This document shows positions 1-5,598 of a DNA stretch of 6,454 bases, piece after piece. Under the pieces are notes generated by a model. That model saw nothing but the letters and a program-made list of their open reading frames with translations, ran no database searches and was not told the origin of the DNA. Made by a program: the position numbers and the translations under genes. Positions within the stretch are counted from its first letter, which is position 1. The number at the start of each line of letters is the position of its first letter. The DNA lies in NCBI GenBank assembly GCA_027023915.1, contig JALVUB010000196.1, forward strand, positions 1 through 6,454. Direction: 5' to 3'. The DNA is from Sedimenticola sp. GTDB lineage: Bacteria; Pseudomonadota; Gammaproteobacteria; Chromatiales; Chromatiaceae.

Positions 1-86
1 CCTTTTGCAGCGCCATCTCCACCTTTTTCTGCAGCGCCTGATCCACCTTGGCGCCATGCTGACCGGTGACCACCAGGGCGGGATCC
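1..86 (-). repeat. Direct repeat copy B, out-of-place copy of SecD codons 31-60, cut by window edge
   Basis: This exact copy of 349-434 follows SecD residue 147, in the same reading frame. Family members continue there into a different part of the P1 domain. The junction is at the GGATCC at 81-86, so the two parental sequences share at least six bases of homology at the join. The absence of any mismatch, including at synonymous sites, means either a very recent duplication or a technical join. The repeat is at least 86 bases long. It could extend to the full 348-base unit outside the window. Confidence 0.95.
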
Positions 87-526
87 AGCTTTGCACGCAG
101 GGCCGCGTCCATGTCCACGTCGATGAGCACATGAATGCCGCCCCTCAGGTCAAGGCCCAAGTTCATGGGCTTGCCGCCAAGGGCTGTGATCCAGGGGGGC
201 ACATTGGCGGCCATGGTGAGCGCGTGGGAGTAGTTCTCTCCAAGCACCCCGGCCACGGCACCCTGGCCTTTCTGCTGGTCGGTGGTGGACTGAAAGCGCA
301 CCAGCAGGCGCCCCTTGTCCAACTCCACCGACTTGGGCGACACACCCACCTTTTGCAGCGCCATCTCCACCTTTTTCTGCAGCGCCTGATCCACCTTGGC
401 GCCATGCTGACCGGTGACCACCAGGGCGGGATCCTGTCCGAAGACGTTGGGCAGGGCATAAAAAAGGCCCAGCAGCAGCACCGCCACCACCATGAGGTTC
501 TTCCACAGGGGATACTTGTTGAGCAT
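1..526 (-). CDS. secD: SecD, protein translocase subunit, 5' part, with internal duplicated segment
   Basis: SecD is an inner-membrane subunit that works with SecF and YajC to pull preproteins through SecYEG from the periplasmic side, driven by the proton gradient. The visible 175 codons begin MLNKYPLWKNLMVVAVLLLG, a start typical of gammaproteobacterial SecD, with the first membrane helix at about residues 10-30. The start of the large periplasmic P1 domain follows. The conserved GLDLRGG motif lies near residues 123-131, followed by the usual DVDMDAAL stretch. The ATG at 524-526 has an AGGA six bases upstream. From residue 148 the protein does not continue as SecD should. It repeats residues 32-59 exactly, in frame, up to the window edge. 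The remaining P1 domain and the other five membrane helices lie outside. Identity as secD is very sure. Whether the duplicated part is real is not. Confidence 0.93.
   Translation of the reverse strand, partial: MLNKYPLWKNLMVVAVLLLGLFYALPNVFGQDPALVVTGQHGAKVDQALQKKVEMALQKVGVSPKSVELDKGRLLVRFQSTTDQQKGQGAVAGVLGENYSHALTMAANVPPWITALGGKPMNLGLDLRGGIHVLIDVDMDAALRAKLDPALVVTGQHGAKVDQALQKKVEMALQK
349..434 (-). repeat. Direct repeat copy A, within SecD codons 31-60 (native position)
   Basis: These 86 bases are identical at every position to bases 1-86, with an offset of 348 bases (116 codons). This copy sits where the sequence belongs in a SecD protein: directly after the first membrane helix, beginning with the DPALVVTGQHG stretch. 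The upstream boundary in coding direction is a GGATCC at 429-434, preceded by CA here and by CT in the other copy. The left boundary cannot be defined, because the other copy runs off the window. Confidence 0.97.
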
Positions 527-561
527 TTCTGATCCTGGTCCTCGATAAAGGCGAGTGAGAG

Positions 562-599
562 GGAAAAGCCGGGTGGGAACGAGCCCGGATCAGCTTTCC
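562..599 (-). other. Imperfect hairpin spanning yajC stop codon and yajC-secD gap
   Basis: The arms GGAAAAGC (562-569) and GCTTTCC (593-599) pair with one bulged A. Inside them, CGGG (570-573) pairs with CCCG (584-587) around a ten-base loop, leaving a five-base bulge at 588-592 that contains the yajC stop codon. No T tract follows on the minus strand, so it does not look like an intrinsic terminator. It could be a processing or translation-tuning element between yajC and secD, or chance. Confidence 0.3.
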
Positions 600-934
600 T
601 TAAGCGTTCCTTTTGGCATTACCGCCTCGATGGCGGCGCGGCGCACGGTAACCACGACCCCGTCGGCCACTTCCACCTTGACGAAATTTTCATCCACGCT
701 GGTGATGCGGCCCATGAGGCCACCCATGGTCTGTACCTCGTCCCCTTTCTTCAGGCTGTCCACCAGAGCCTTGTGCTCTTTCTGGCGCTTCACCTGCGGA
801 CGAATCATGAAGAAATAAAGAATGACAATGAGGCCGATGGGAAAGATCAACCCCACCAGCCCGCCGGGTTGCTGGGCCGCTGCCGCCGCCGGTGCCGCGG
901 CACCTGCCAGGGCGTCGTTGATGAAAAGATTCAT
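590..934 (-). CDS. yajC: YajC, Sec translocon accessory subunit
   Basis: YajC is a small single-span inner-membrane protein that associates with SecDF, and this complex assists SecYEG and YidC. The 114-residue product has the family's usual length and layout. A short alanine-rich periplasmic N-terminus (about residues 8-20) is followed by a membrane helix at about residues 26-44. Then comes the hallmark FFMIRPQ motif and a charged KRQKEHK stretch at the cytoplasmic face. The C-terminal small beta domain contains GDEVQTMGGLMGRI and a run rich in Val (VKVEVADGVVVTV). The ATG at 932-934 has a weak GGGAG ten bases upstream. It lies 63 bases before secD, the standard partner order, but it follows der rather than the usual tgt. 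I see no defect in the protein. Confidence 0.96.
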   Translation of the reverse strand: MNLFINDALAGAAAPAAAAAQQPGGLVGLIFPIGLIVILYFFMIRPQVKRQKEHKALVDSLKKGDEVQTMGGLMGRITSVDENFVKVEVADGVVVTVRRAAIEAVMPKGTLKES

Positions 935-952
935 GGTCTGGGTTCTCCCGAA

Positions 953-969
953 TTGCGGCCTGGCCGCAA
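953..969. promoter_or_regulatory. Perfect 17-base palindrome upstream of yajC
   Basis: TTGCGGCC-T-GGCCGCAA is a perfect inverted repeat with eight-base arms around a single central base. It lies 19 bases before the yajC start codon, in the gap after der. As DNA it resembles a dimeric-repressor operator. As RNA it could fold into a six- to seven-base-pair, GC-rich stem just ahead of the yajC ribosome binding site. No T tract adjoins it on the minus strand, so a classical terminator for der is unlikely. The symmetry is certain. The function is inferred. Confidence 0.45.
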
Positions 970-984
970 GCTGGTTTTATCAAA

Positions 985-1000
985 AGGCGTAATTATGCCA
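985..1000 (-). promoter_or_regulatory. Possible extended -10 promoter for yajC-secD
   Basis: Reading the minus strand just past the der stop codon, TGGCATAAT (992-1000) matches the extended -10 consensus TGnTATAAT with one mismatch. It sits in the most AT-rich stretch of the gap. No good -35 hexamer is seen at 17-18 bases, where the sequence is the end of der. Extended -10 promoters can work without one. A start near 985 would give a leader of about 50 bases that includes the palindrome at 953-969. Confidence 0.35.
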
Positions 1001-1008
1001 TATGCGAA

Positions 1009-2397
1009 TCAGCGCCGTTTCACATGCTTCATCAGCCGACGGCGCTTGCGCTGCTGGCGGGGGGTCAGCTTGTTGCGCCGCCCTTCATAGGGGTTTTCGC
1101 CGGTGCGAAACTCTATGCGTACCGGCGTGCCCCATAAATCGAACGCCTGACGAAAACGGTTTACCAGATAACGCCGGTAGACGGCCGGCACCGAGCCGGT
1201 CTGGTTGCCGTGGATGACAATGAGCGGCGGATTGCGCCCGCCCTGATGGGCGTATCTGAGCTTGATGCGGCGGCCACGCACCAGCGGCGGCTGGTGTTCC
1301 TGAACCGCCTGTTGCAGCACGCGGGTAAGCTCTGCCGTCTTCAGATCGGTGGTGGCCGCCCGCCAGGCCTGGTCCGCCGCTTCCATGAGGTGCCCGACGC
1401 CGGTGCCGTGCAGGGCGGAGATAAACTTCACTTCGGCAAAGGAGAGAAAGGGCAACCGCCGCTCCAGCTCGCTCTTGATCCGTGCCTTTCTGTCCGGGTC
1501 CAGGCCGTCCCATTTGTTGACCACCACCACCAGCGCGCGGCCGCTTTCGAGCACATGCCCGGCCAAAGTGGCGTCCTGCTCGGTGACCCCTTCGCGCGCG
1601 TCCAGTACCAGCAGCACCACGTTGGCCTGCTCCATCGCCTGGAGTGCCTTGATGACACTGAACTTCTCAATGGCTTCCGAAACCCGCGCCCGGCGGCGCA
1701 CGCCGGCGGTGTCAATTAGAGTGTAGCGGCAACCTTGGTGTTCGAAAGGCACCCGCACGCTGTCGCGGGTGGTACCGGGCTGGTCATAGGCCACCAGCCG
1801 CTCCTCGCCCAGCAAGCGGTTGATAAGGGTGGATTTGCCCACATTGGGCCGGCCCACCACGGCAATCTGCACACCCTTTTCTTCCTCCAACGGCGATTCG
1901 TCCGCCGGCGGCAGGGTGTCCAGGACCTGGTTGACCAGAGGCTTGACGCCCCTCCCGTGGGCCGCGGAGATGGGCACCGGCTCGCCAAGCCCCAGGGCGT
2001 GGAACTCGGCGGCGGCCAGCTCGCGGTCGAGGCTCTCGCTCTTGTTCACAACCAGGGTCACCGGCTTGCCGGTGCGGCGCAGCTCGGCGGCGATCCGCTC
2101 GTCGCCGCCGGTGAGCCCCTCGCGGGCGTCCACCAGGTAGAGGATGTGGTCCGCCTCCTCAATGGCCAGCCGCACCTGGCGGTCCATGAGCGCCTCCACC
2201 CCCTCCCTGTCACCGCTGATGCCGCCTGTGTCCACCACCAGGTAGGGGCGGTCGCCCAGCCGGCCGATGCCGTACTTGCGGTCGCGGGTCAGCCCCGGCT
2301 GGTCCGCCACCAGGGCGTCGCGGCTGCGGGTGAAGCGGTTGAAGAGGGTGGACTTGCCCACGTTGGGACGGCCCACCAGGGCGATGACCGGGAGCAC
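1009..2397 (-). CDS. der: Der (EngA), double-domain GTPase for 50S ribosome assembly
   Basis: Der is an essential cytoplasmic GTPase that binds the maturing large ribosomal subunit. The 462-residue product has two tandem G domains and a C-terminal KH-like domain. In domain 1 the P-loop GRPNVGKS is at 9-16, the DTGG motif at 56-59, and G4 reads NKSE at 118-121 (Glu in place of Asp, a variant I recall in other proteobacterial Der proteins). In domain 2 the P-loop GRPNVGKS is at 182-189, DTAG at 229-232 and NKWD at 294-297. The KH-like part is about 350-435, with a very basic tail at 440-462. The start is GTG at 2395-2397, four bases after the bamB stop. An AGGAG at 2405-2409 lies seven bases upstream, which supports this start. 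der usually follows bamB in Gammaproteobacteria, as here. Confidence 0.98.
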   Translation of the reverse strand: MLPVIALVGRPNVGKSTLFNRFTRSRDALVADQPGLTRDRKYGIGRLGDRPYLVVDTGGISGDREGVEALMDRQVRLAIEEADHILYLVDAREGLTGGDERIAAELRRTGKPVTLVVNKSESLDRELAAAEFHALGLGEPVPISAAHGRGVKPLVNQVLDTLPPADESPLEEEKGVQIAVVGRPNVGKSTLINRLLGEERLVAYDQPGTTRDSVRVPFEHQGCRYTLIDTAGVRRRARVSEAIEKFSVIKALQAMEQANVVLLVLDAREGVTEQDATLAGHVLESGRALVVVVNKWDGLDPDRKARIKSELERRLPFLSFAEVKFISALHGTGVGHLMEAADQAWRAATTDLKTAELTRVLQQAVQEHQPPLVRGRRIKLRYAHQGGRNPPLIVIHGNQTGSVPAVYRRYLVNRFRQAFDLWGTPVRIEFRTGENPYEGRRNKLTPRQQRKRRRLMKHVKRR

Positions 2398-2401
2398 CAG
2401 C

Positions 2402-3700
2402 TCACTCCTGTGGAGATGCGGATTCGTCCTTGGGTTCGCTCAGGATCAGGGATTCGGTATCGGAACCGCCATCCTGATCGTCTTCTGGCTGGCCTTCTGG
2501 TTCGCTTTCGCCATCGGCATCGTTTTCCGGCTCATTGTCCACATTGCCTTGCGGCAGCTTGAACACCGTAAGGGTACCGTCGGTGCTGAGCACATAGAGC
2601 ATGCCATCATTCTCCACCGGCTGGGCGACGATCTCCGAGCTACCCACCCGACTGCGCGCCACCATAGCGCCGTCGTCCGACGAGAACCAATGGAGGTAAC
2701 CTTTGTAATCACCCACCACCACATAGTCGCCCAGGATCGCGGGCGGCGACAGGCGCCGGTAAGCGAGATCCTTCACCCGCCAGCGGGCCGCGCCACTGTC
2801 GGGATCGATAGACCAGAGCCATCCGTTGGCGTCGCTGACCACCAGTTGCAGCCAGTCCGCCGCCATGTTGTTGTAAACCGAAGCCTTGCGCTTCCACAAC
2901 GCCTTGCCGGTGCCCACGCCCAAGGCCGCCACATTACCCTGATAGGAGGCCGCGTAAACAGCACCACTATAGATCAGCGGATCGGCGTCCACGTCCACCA
3001 TGCGTTCCAGCTCGGAGCCGCCCGAGGGAACGGTGATATAGCTTTCCCAGGCCTGAATGCCCTTGTCCAGGGCAAGAGCCACCAGCTTGCCGCCCGCCAG
3101 TCCACAATAGACGACGCCACCGCTGATGACCGGCGAGCTGGTGCCGTGGAGGGTGAGCACCGGCGTCCCCTGATTGTAGAGCCAGAGCTGATCGCCGGTG
3201 GCGTCGTCCAGTCCGTAGATACGGCCATCCTCGGTATGCACCACCACCACGCCGTCGGCCGCCGCCGGCACCGCCAGCACTTCACCTGACAGCGATTTGC
3301 GCCACAACAGCTTGCCCTCTTCCTGATCGTAGGCCGCCACCTCGCCCTCGGCCGTGCCCACCAGCAGCATGTCATCGCCCAGGCCGGGACCGGCGGAAAC
3401 CGGCAACCCCGTCTCCACCTGCCACAACAGCTTGCCGTTCTCGCGCTTGCGGGCCTGGAGCACCCCTTCGGCGTTTACCGTGTAAACGGCCTCGTCGGTC
3501 ACCGCGGGCACCAGACGGTTGAAACGGGGGTTGCCCCTTCCCACGTTGACCGACCACAGGGTCACCGGCTTGAGGGTGGCCTTGAAATCCTTCAGGTCAC
3601 TAGGTTCATGAGAAGTATCGCTGCCAAACCATCCCATGGAACCGCAACCGGCCAGAAGCAGGGGCAACAGAAAAAATGCAATTCGCCACATCTTCTTCAA
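2402..3700 (-). CDS. bamB: BamB, outer-membrane beta-barrel assembly lipoprotein, with acidic C-terminal tail
   Basis: BamB is a periplasm-facing lipoprotein that supports BamA in folding outer-membrane proteins. The 432-residue product begins MKKMWRIAFFLLPLLLAGC. This is a lipoprotein signal with the lipidated Cys at 19 and Gly at +2, so outer-membrane sorting is expected. Residues about 45-382 form an eight-bladed PQQ-type propeller with repeated GKLLW-like blade ends (GKLLWQ, GKLLWR, GDQLW, GKALW, AARWR). Residues 383-432 form an added tail with 18 Asp/Glu and one Lys, where the family normally ends soon after the last blade. The start taken is TTG at 3698-3700, whose TTGA overlaps the yfgM stop. 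An ATG three codons later (3689-3691) is a real alternative and still leaves a lipobox, but it loses the two lysines of the signal. der follows after four bases. Confidence 0.96.
   Translation of the reverse strand: MKKMWRIAFFLLPLLLAGCGSMGWFGSDTSHEPSDLKDFKATLKPVTLWSVNVGRGNPRFNRLVPAVTDEAVYTVNAEGVLQARKRENGKLLWQVETGLPVSAGPGLGDDMLLVGTAEGEVAAYDQEEGKLLWRKSLSGEVLAVPAAADGVVVVHTEDGRIYGLDDATGDQLWLYNQGTPVLTLHGTSSPVISGGVVYCGLAGGKLVALALDKGIQAWESYITVPSGGSELERMVDVDADPLIYSGAVYAASYQGNVAALGVGTGKALWKRKASVYNNMAADWLQLVVSDANGWLWSIDPDSGAARWRVKDLAYRRLSPPAILGDYVVVGDYKGYLHWFSSDDGAMVARSRVGSSEIVAQPVENDGMLYVLSTDGTLTVFKLPQGNVDNEPENDADGESEPEGQPEDDQDGGSDTESLILSEPKDESASPQE
2405..2409 (-). promoter_or_regulatory. Shine-Dalgarno AGGAG that fixes the GTG start of der
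   Basis: AGGAG on the minus strand ends seven bases before the GTG at 2397-2395. It lies in the last codons of bamB, directly before that gene's TGA. A ribosome ending bamB would be delivered onto the der start, which suggests translational coupling. Confidence 0.7.
3301..3436 (-). repeat. Short direct repeat inside bamB at propeller-blade spacing
   Basis: Sixteen identical bases, GCCACAACAGCTTGCC on the plus strand, occur at 3301-3316 and 3421-3436, exactly 120 bases (40 codons) apart. They encode the GKLLW blade ends of two neighbouring BamB propeller blades. The spacing fits the protein repeat, so this is best read as a trace of blade duplication or parallel codon choice, not a separate element. 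Confidence 0.6.
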
Positions 3701-4317
3701 CCGCCCAGTTCAGCCAGCTTCATGCGCAGCAGCAGGGGCAGTGATACCCCCTTCTCCAACGCGGCACGATAGTCCTTGCGCGCCCCTTCGTGGTCACCCC
3801 TGGCCTGCTTGATGTCACCGCGGATGGCGAGATATTCGCCTTGCCAAGCGTCTTCAGCGGGTTGCGCCACCAGCTTCAGTGCCTCGTCCAGAGCACCGGT
3901 GTCCACCAGCAGGCGGGCAAGCCGCACCCGAGCCAACTGTTTCAATCCTTCGTCGGGGGCATGATCCTCGGCCCAGCGCAGCCGCGCCACCGCCTTGTCC
4001 TTCTCTCCCGCCTGGTAGCGCAACCGGGCCAGCTCGAGAGCGGCATAGAATGCGTAGGCGGTGTCGGGATACTCCCGGATCAGGCTCTCTCCGCGTTGCA
4101 ACGCCTTTTCCATGTCACTTTCGGTGGCGGCCTGGGAAAAACCTTCGAAATAGGCCGAGGCGTTTTCCGACTGAACGCGCTGATACTCCAGCCAGCCCTT
4201 GCCGCCGCCCACCACCAGCAGGCCGATAATGACGCCGGCGATCACCGAGCGCCCGTTTTCCTTCCACCAGTTTTTAAGGGCCTCAACCTGTTCTTCTTCC
4301 GTCTGATAGGTACTCAC
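3697..4317 (-). CDS. yfgM: YfgM-like inner-membrane TPR ancillary chaperone of the Sec translocon
   Basis: In E. coli, YfgM is anchored in the inner membrane and works with PpiD near SecYEG, handling proteins that emerge into the periplasm. The 206-residue product matches the family in length and layout. The cytoplasmic N-terminus carries the conserved acidic start and LKNWWKENG (residues 14-22). One membrane helix lies at about 24-40, with GWLEYQR just after it. The periplasmic part, about 50-206, is a helical TPR-like domain with alternating Ala-, Leu- and Tyr-rich helices (for example YAALELARLRYQAGEKDKA and AIRGDIKQARGDHEGARKDY). The start is GTG at 4315-4317, overlapping the hisS stop as GTGA, with GGAG eight bases upstream. 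Its place between hisS and bamB is the conserved gammaproteobacterial order. Confidence 0.93.
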   Translation of the reverse strand: MSTYQTEEEQVEALKNWWKENGRSVIAGVIIGLLVVGGGKGWLEYQRVQSENASAYFEGFSQAATESDMEKALQRGESLIREYPDTAYAFYAALELARLRYQAGEKDKAVARLRWAEDHAPDEGLKQLARVRLARLLVDTGALDEALKLVAQPAEDAWQGEYLAIRGDIKQARGDHEGARKDYRAALEKGVSLPLLLRMKLAELGG

Positions 4318-5597
4318 GAATGGTTCTCCAGCAGTGATTCCAGATAGCCCGCCAGCTCCGACTGGGCCACCTGTTGTTGTTCCCGTTCCTCACGCAGCCA
4401 CTTGACCGACACGACCTTCCGGTCGATCTCGTCCTCGCCCAGAATAAGCGCCCAGCGCGCGCCGCTGCGATCGGCTTTTTTGAACTGCGACTTGAAGCTG
4501 CCGCCACCGCAGTTTACCTGCAATTGCAGTTTCGGCAATTGCTGCCGCAGCGCCTCGGCCAGAATCATGCCTGTCTCGACTGCGGCTTCCCCCACCAGCA
4601 CCATATAGGCGTGGGGCGCGTCACCACCGGCGGGCAGCCTCTCCATCTCTTCCAACAACGCCAGCAGACGCTCCACGCCCATGGCGAAACCAATGGCCGG
4701 CGTGGGCCGCCCGCCAAGCTGGCTCACCAGACCATCATAGCGGCCACCGGCGCACACCGTGCCCTGGGCACCCAGGCGATCAGTGACCCATTCGAAGACG
4801 GTGCGGGTATAGTAGTCCAACCCCCGCACCAGACGGGGATTGACAACAAACCGGACACCGGCTGCCTCAAGCCCCCTGGTAATAGCTTCAAAATGGCCGC
4901 GTGACTCCTGGTCCAGATAGTCCATGAGAGTGGGCGCGCCGGAAATAATCGCGGCCATCCCGGGATTCTTGGAATCGAGCACCCGCAGGGGGTTGCTCTG
5001 CATGCGACGCCGGCTGTCTTCGTCCAGAGAGGATTCGTGGCTGCGCAGATAATCCACCAGCGCCTGGCGATAATGACGCCGCTCTTCGGGCGTGCCCAAA
5101 GTGTTGAGTTGCAACTCCAGCCCTTCCAGGCCCAACTCCCGCCACAGACGGGCGGTGATGAGGATCACCTCCAGATCGATATCGGGGCCGGCCATGCCGA
5201 AAGCCTCCAGCCCCACCTGATGAAACTGGCGGTAGCGCCCTTTTTGGGGCCGCTCGTGGCGGAACATGGGCCCCTTGTACCAGAGCCGCTGCTGCTGGTT
5301 GTGGAGCAGGCCGTGCTCAAGACAGGCGCGCACGCAACCGGCGGTGCCTTCGGGCCGCAGGGTAAGGCTGTCGCCGTTGCGGTCCTCGAAGCTGTACATC
5401 TCCTTTTCAACGATGTCGGTAACCTCGCCGATGGAGCGTTTGAACAGCTCGGTCATCTCCAGAATGGGCGTGCGGATCTCGCGGTAGCCGTAGCGCCTGA
5501 AGAGATTCCCGACCGTCTCTTCCAGATAACGCCATTGCGCCGTCTGCTCCGGCAGGATGTCATGCATCCCGCGGATTGCCTGTATCTTCTTTGCCAT
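4314..5597 (-). CDS. hisS: Histidyl-tRNA synthetase
   Basis: HisRS charges tRNA-His with histidine in the cytoplasm. The 427-residue product is a full-length bacterial class II enzyme. The N-terminus has IQAIRGMHDILP. Motif 1 lies around 40-70, followed by the ATP- and substrate-binding RPEGT at 81-85. Motif 2, FRHERPQKGRYRQFHQ, is at 112-127. The histidine-specific motifs are RGLDYY at 258-263, with the catalytic Arg, and CAGGRYDGL at 282-290. Motif 3, GFAMGVERLL, is at 303-312. The anticodon-binding domain is about 328-427. All key residues are present. The ATG at 5595-5597 is one base after the rodZ-type stop codon. No clear Shine-Dalgarno precedes it, since the upstream 20 bases are pyrimidine-rich. 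Translation probably depends on reinitiation from the gene before. ispG, often found next to hisS in this cluster, is missing. Confidence 0.98.
   Translation of the reverse strand: MAKKIQAIRGMHDILPEQTAQWRYLEETVGNLFRRYGYREIRTPILEMTELFKRSIGEVTDIVEKEMYSFEDRNGDSLTLRPEGTAGCVRACLEHGLLHNQQQRLWYKGPMFRHERPQKGRYRQFHQVGLEAFGMAGPDIDLEVILITARLWRELGLEGLELQLNTLGTPEERRHYRQALVDYLRSHESSLDEDSRRRMQSNPLRVLDSKNPGMAAIISGAPTLMDYLDQESRGHFEAITRGLEAAGVRFVVNPRLVRGLDYYTRTVFEWVTDRLGAQGTVCAGGRYDGLVSQLGGRPTPAIGFAMGVERLLALLEEMERLPAGGDAPHAYMVLVGEAAVETGMILAEALRQQLPKLQLQVNCGGGSFKSQFKKADRSGARWALILGEDEIDRKVVSVKWLREEREQQQVAQSELAGYLESLLENHS
4326..4329 (-). promoter_or_regulatory. Shine-Dalgarno GGAG that fixes the GTG start of yfgM
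   Basis: GGAG on the minus strand ends eight bases before the GTG at 4317-4315 and lies within the last codons of hisS. Together with the GTGA overlap it supports the GTG rather than any downstream codon as the start. Confidence 0.6.
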
Positions 5598-5598
5598 G

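Noticed and set aside
5..532. Plus-strand open frame with an internal repeated peptide, opposite secD
   Set aside because: The repeated peptide is only the antisense reading of the secD direct repeat. It is not evidence for a repeat protein.
953..969. Palindrome as an intrinsic terminator of der
   Set aside because: The stem is good, but no T tract follows on the minus strand. The T-rich run on the plus strand begins several bases away, and no plus-strand gene ends there.
2035..2046. NKSE in place of NKxD in the first G domain of Der as a broken GTPase motif
   Set aside because: Glu at this position is, to my knowledge, a variant seen in other proteobacterial Der proteins. All other motifs of that domain are intact.
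1735..2562. Plus-strand open frame of 275 codons opposite der
   Set aside because: Its His- and Val-rich, Gln-rich composition is the usual shadow of a GC-rich gene read backwards. Der on the minus strand has all its motifs.
2267..3289. Plus-strand open frame of 340 codons opposite bamB and der
   Set aside because: It crosses the boundary of two well-supported genes on the other strand and shows no recognisable domain. GC-rich DNA commonly leaves antisense frames open.
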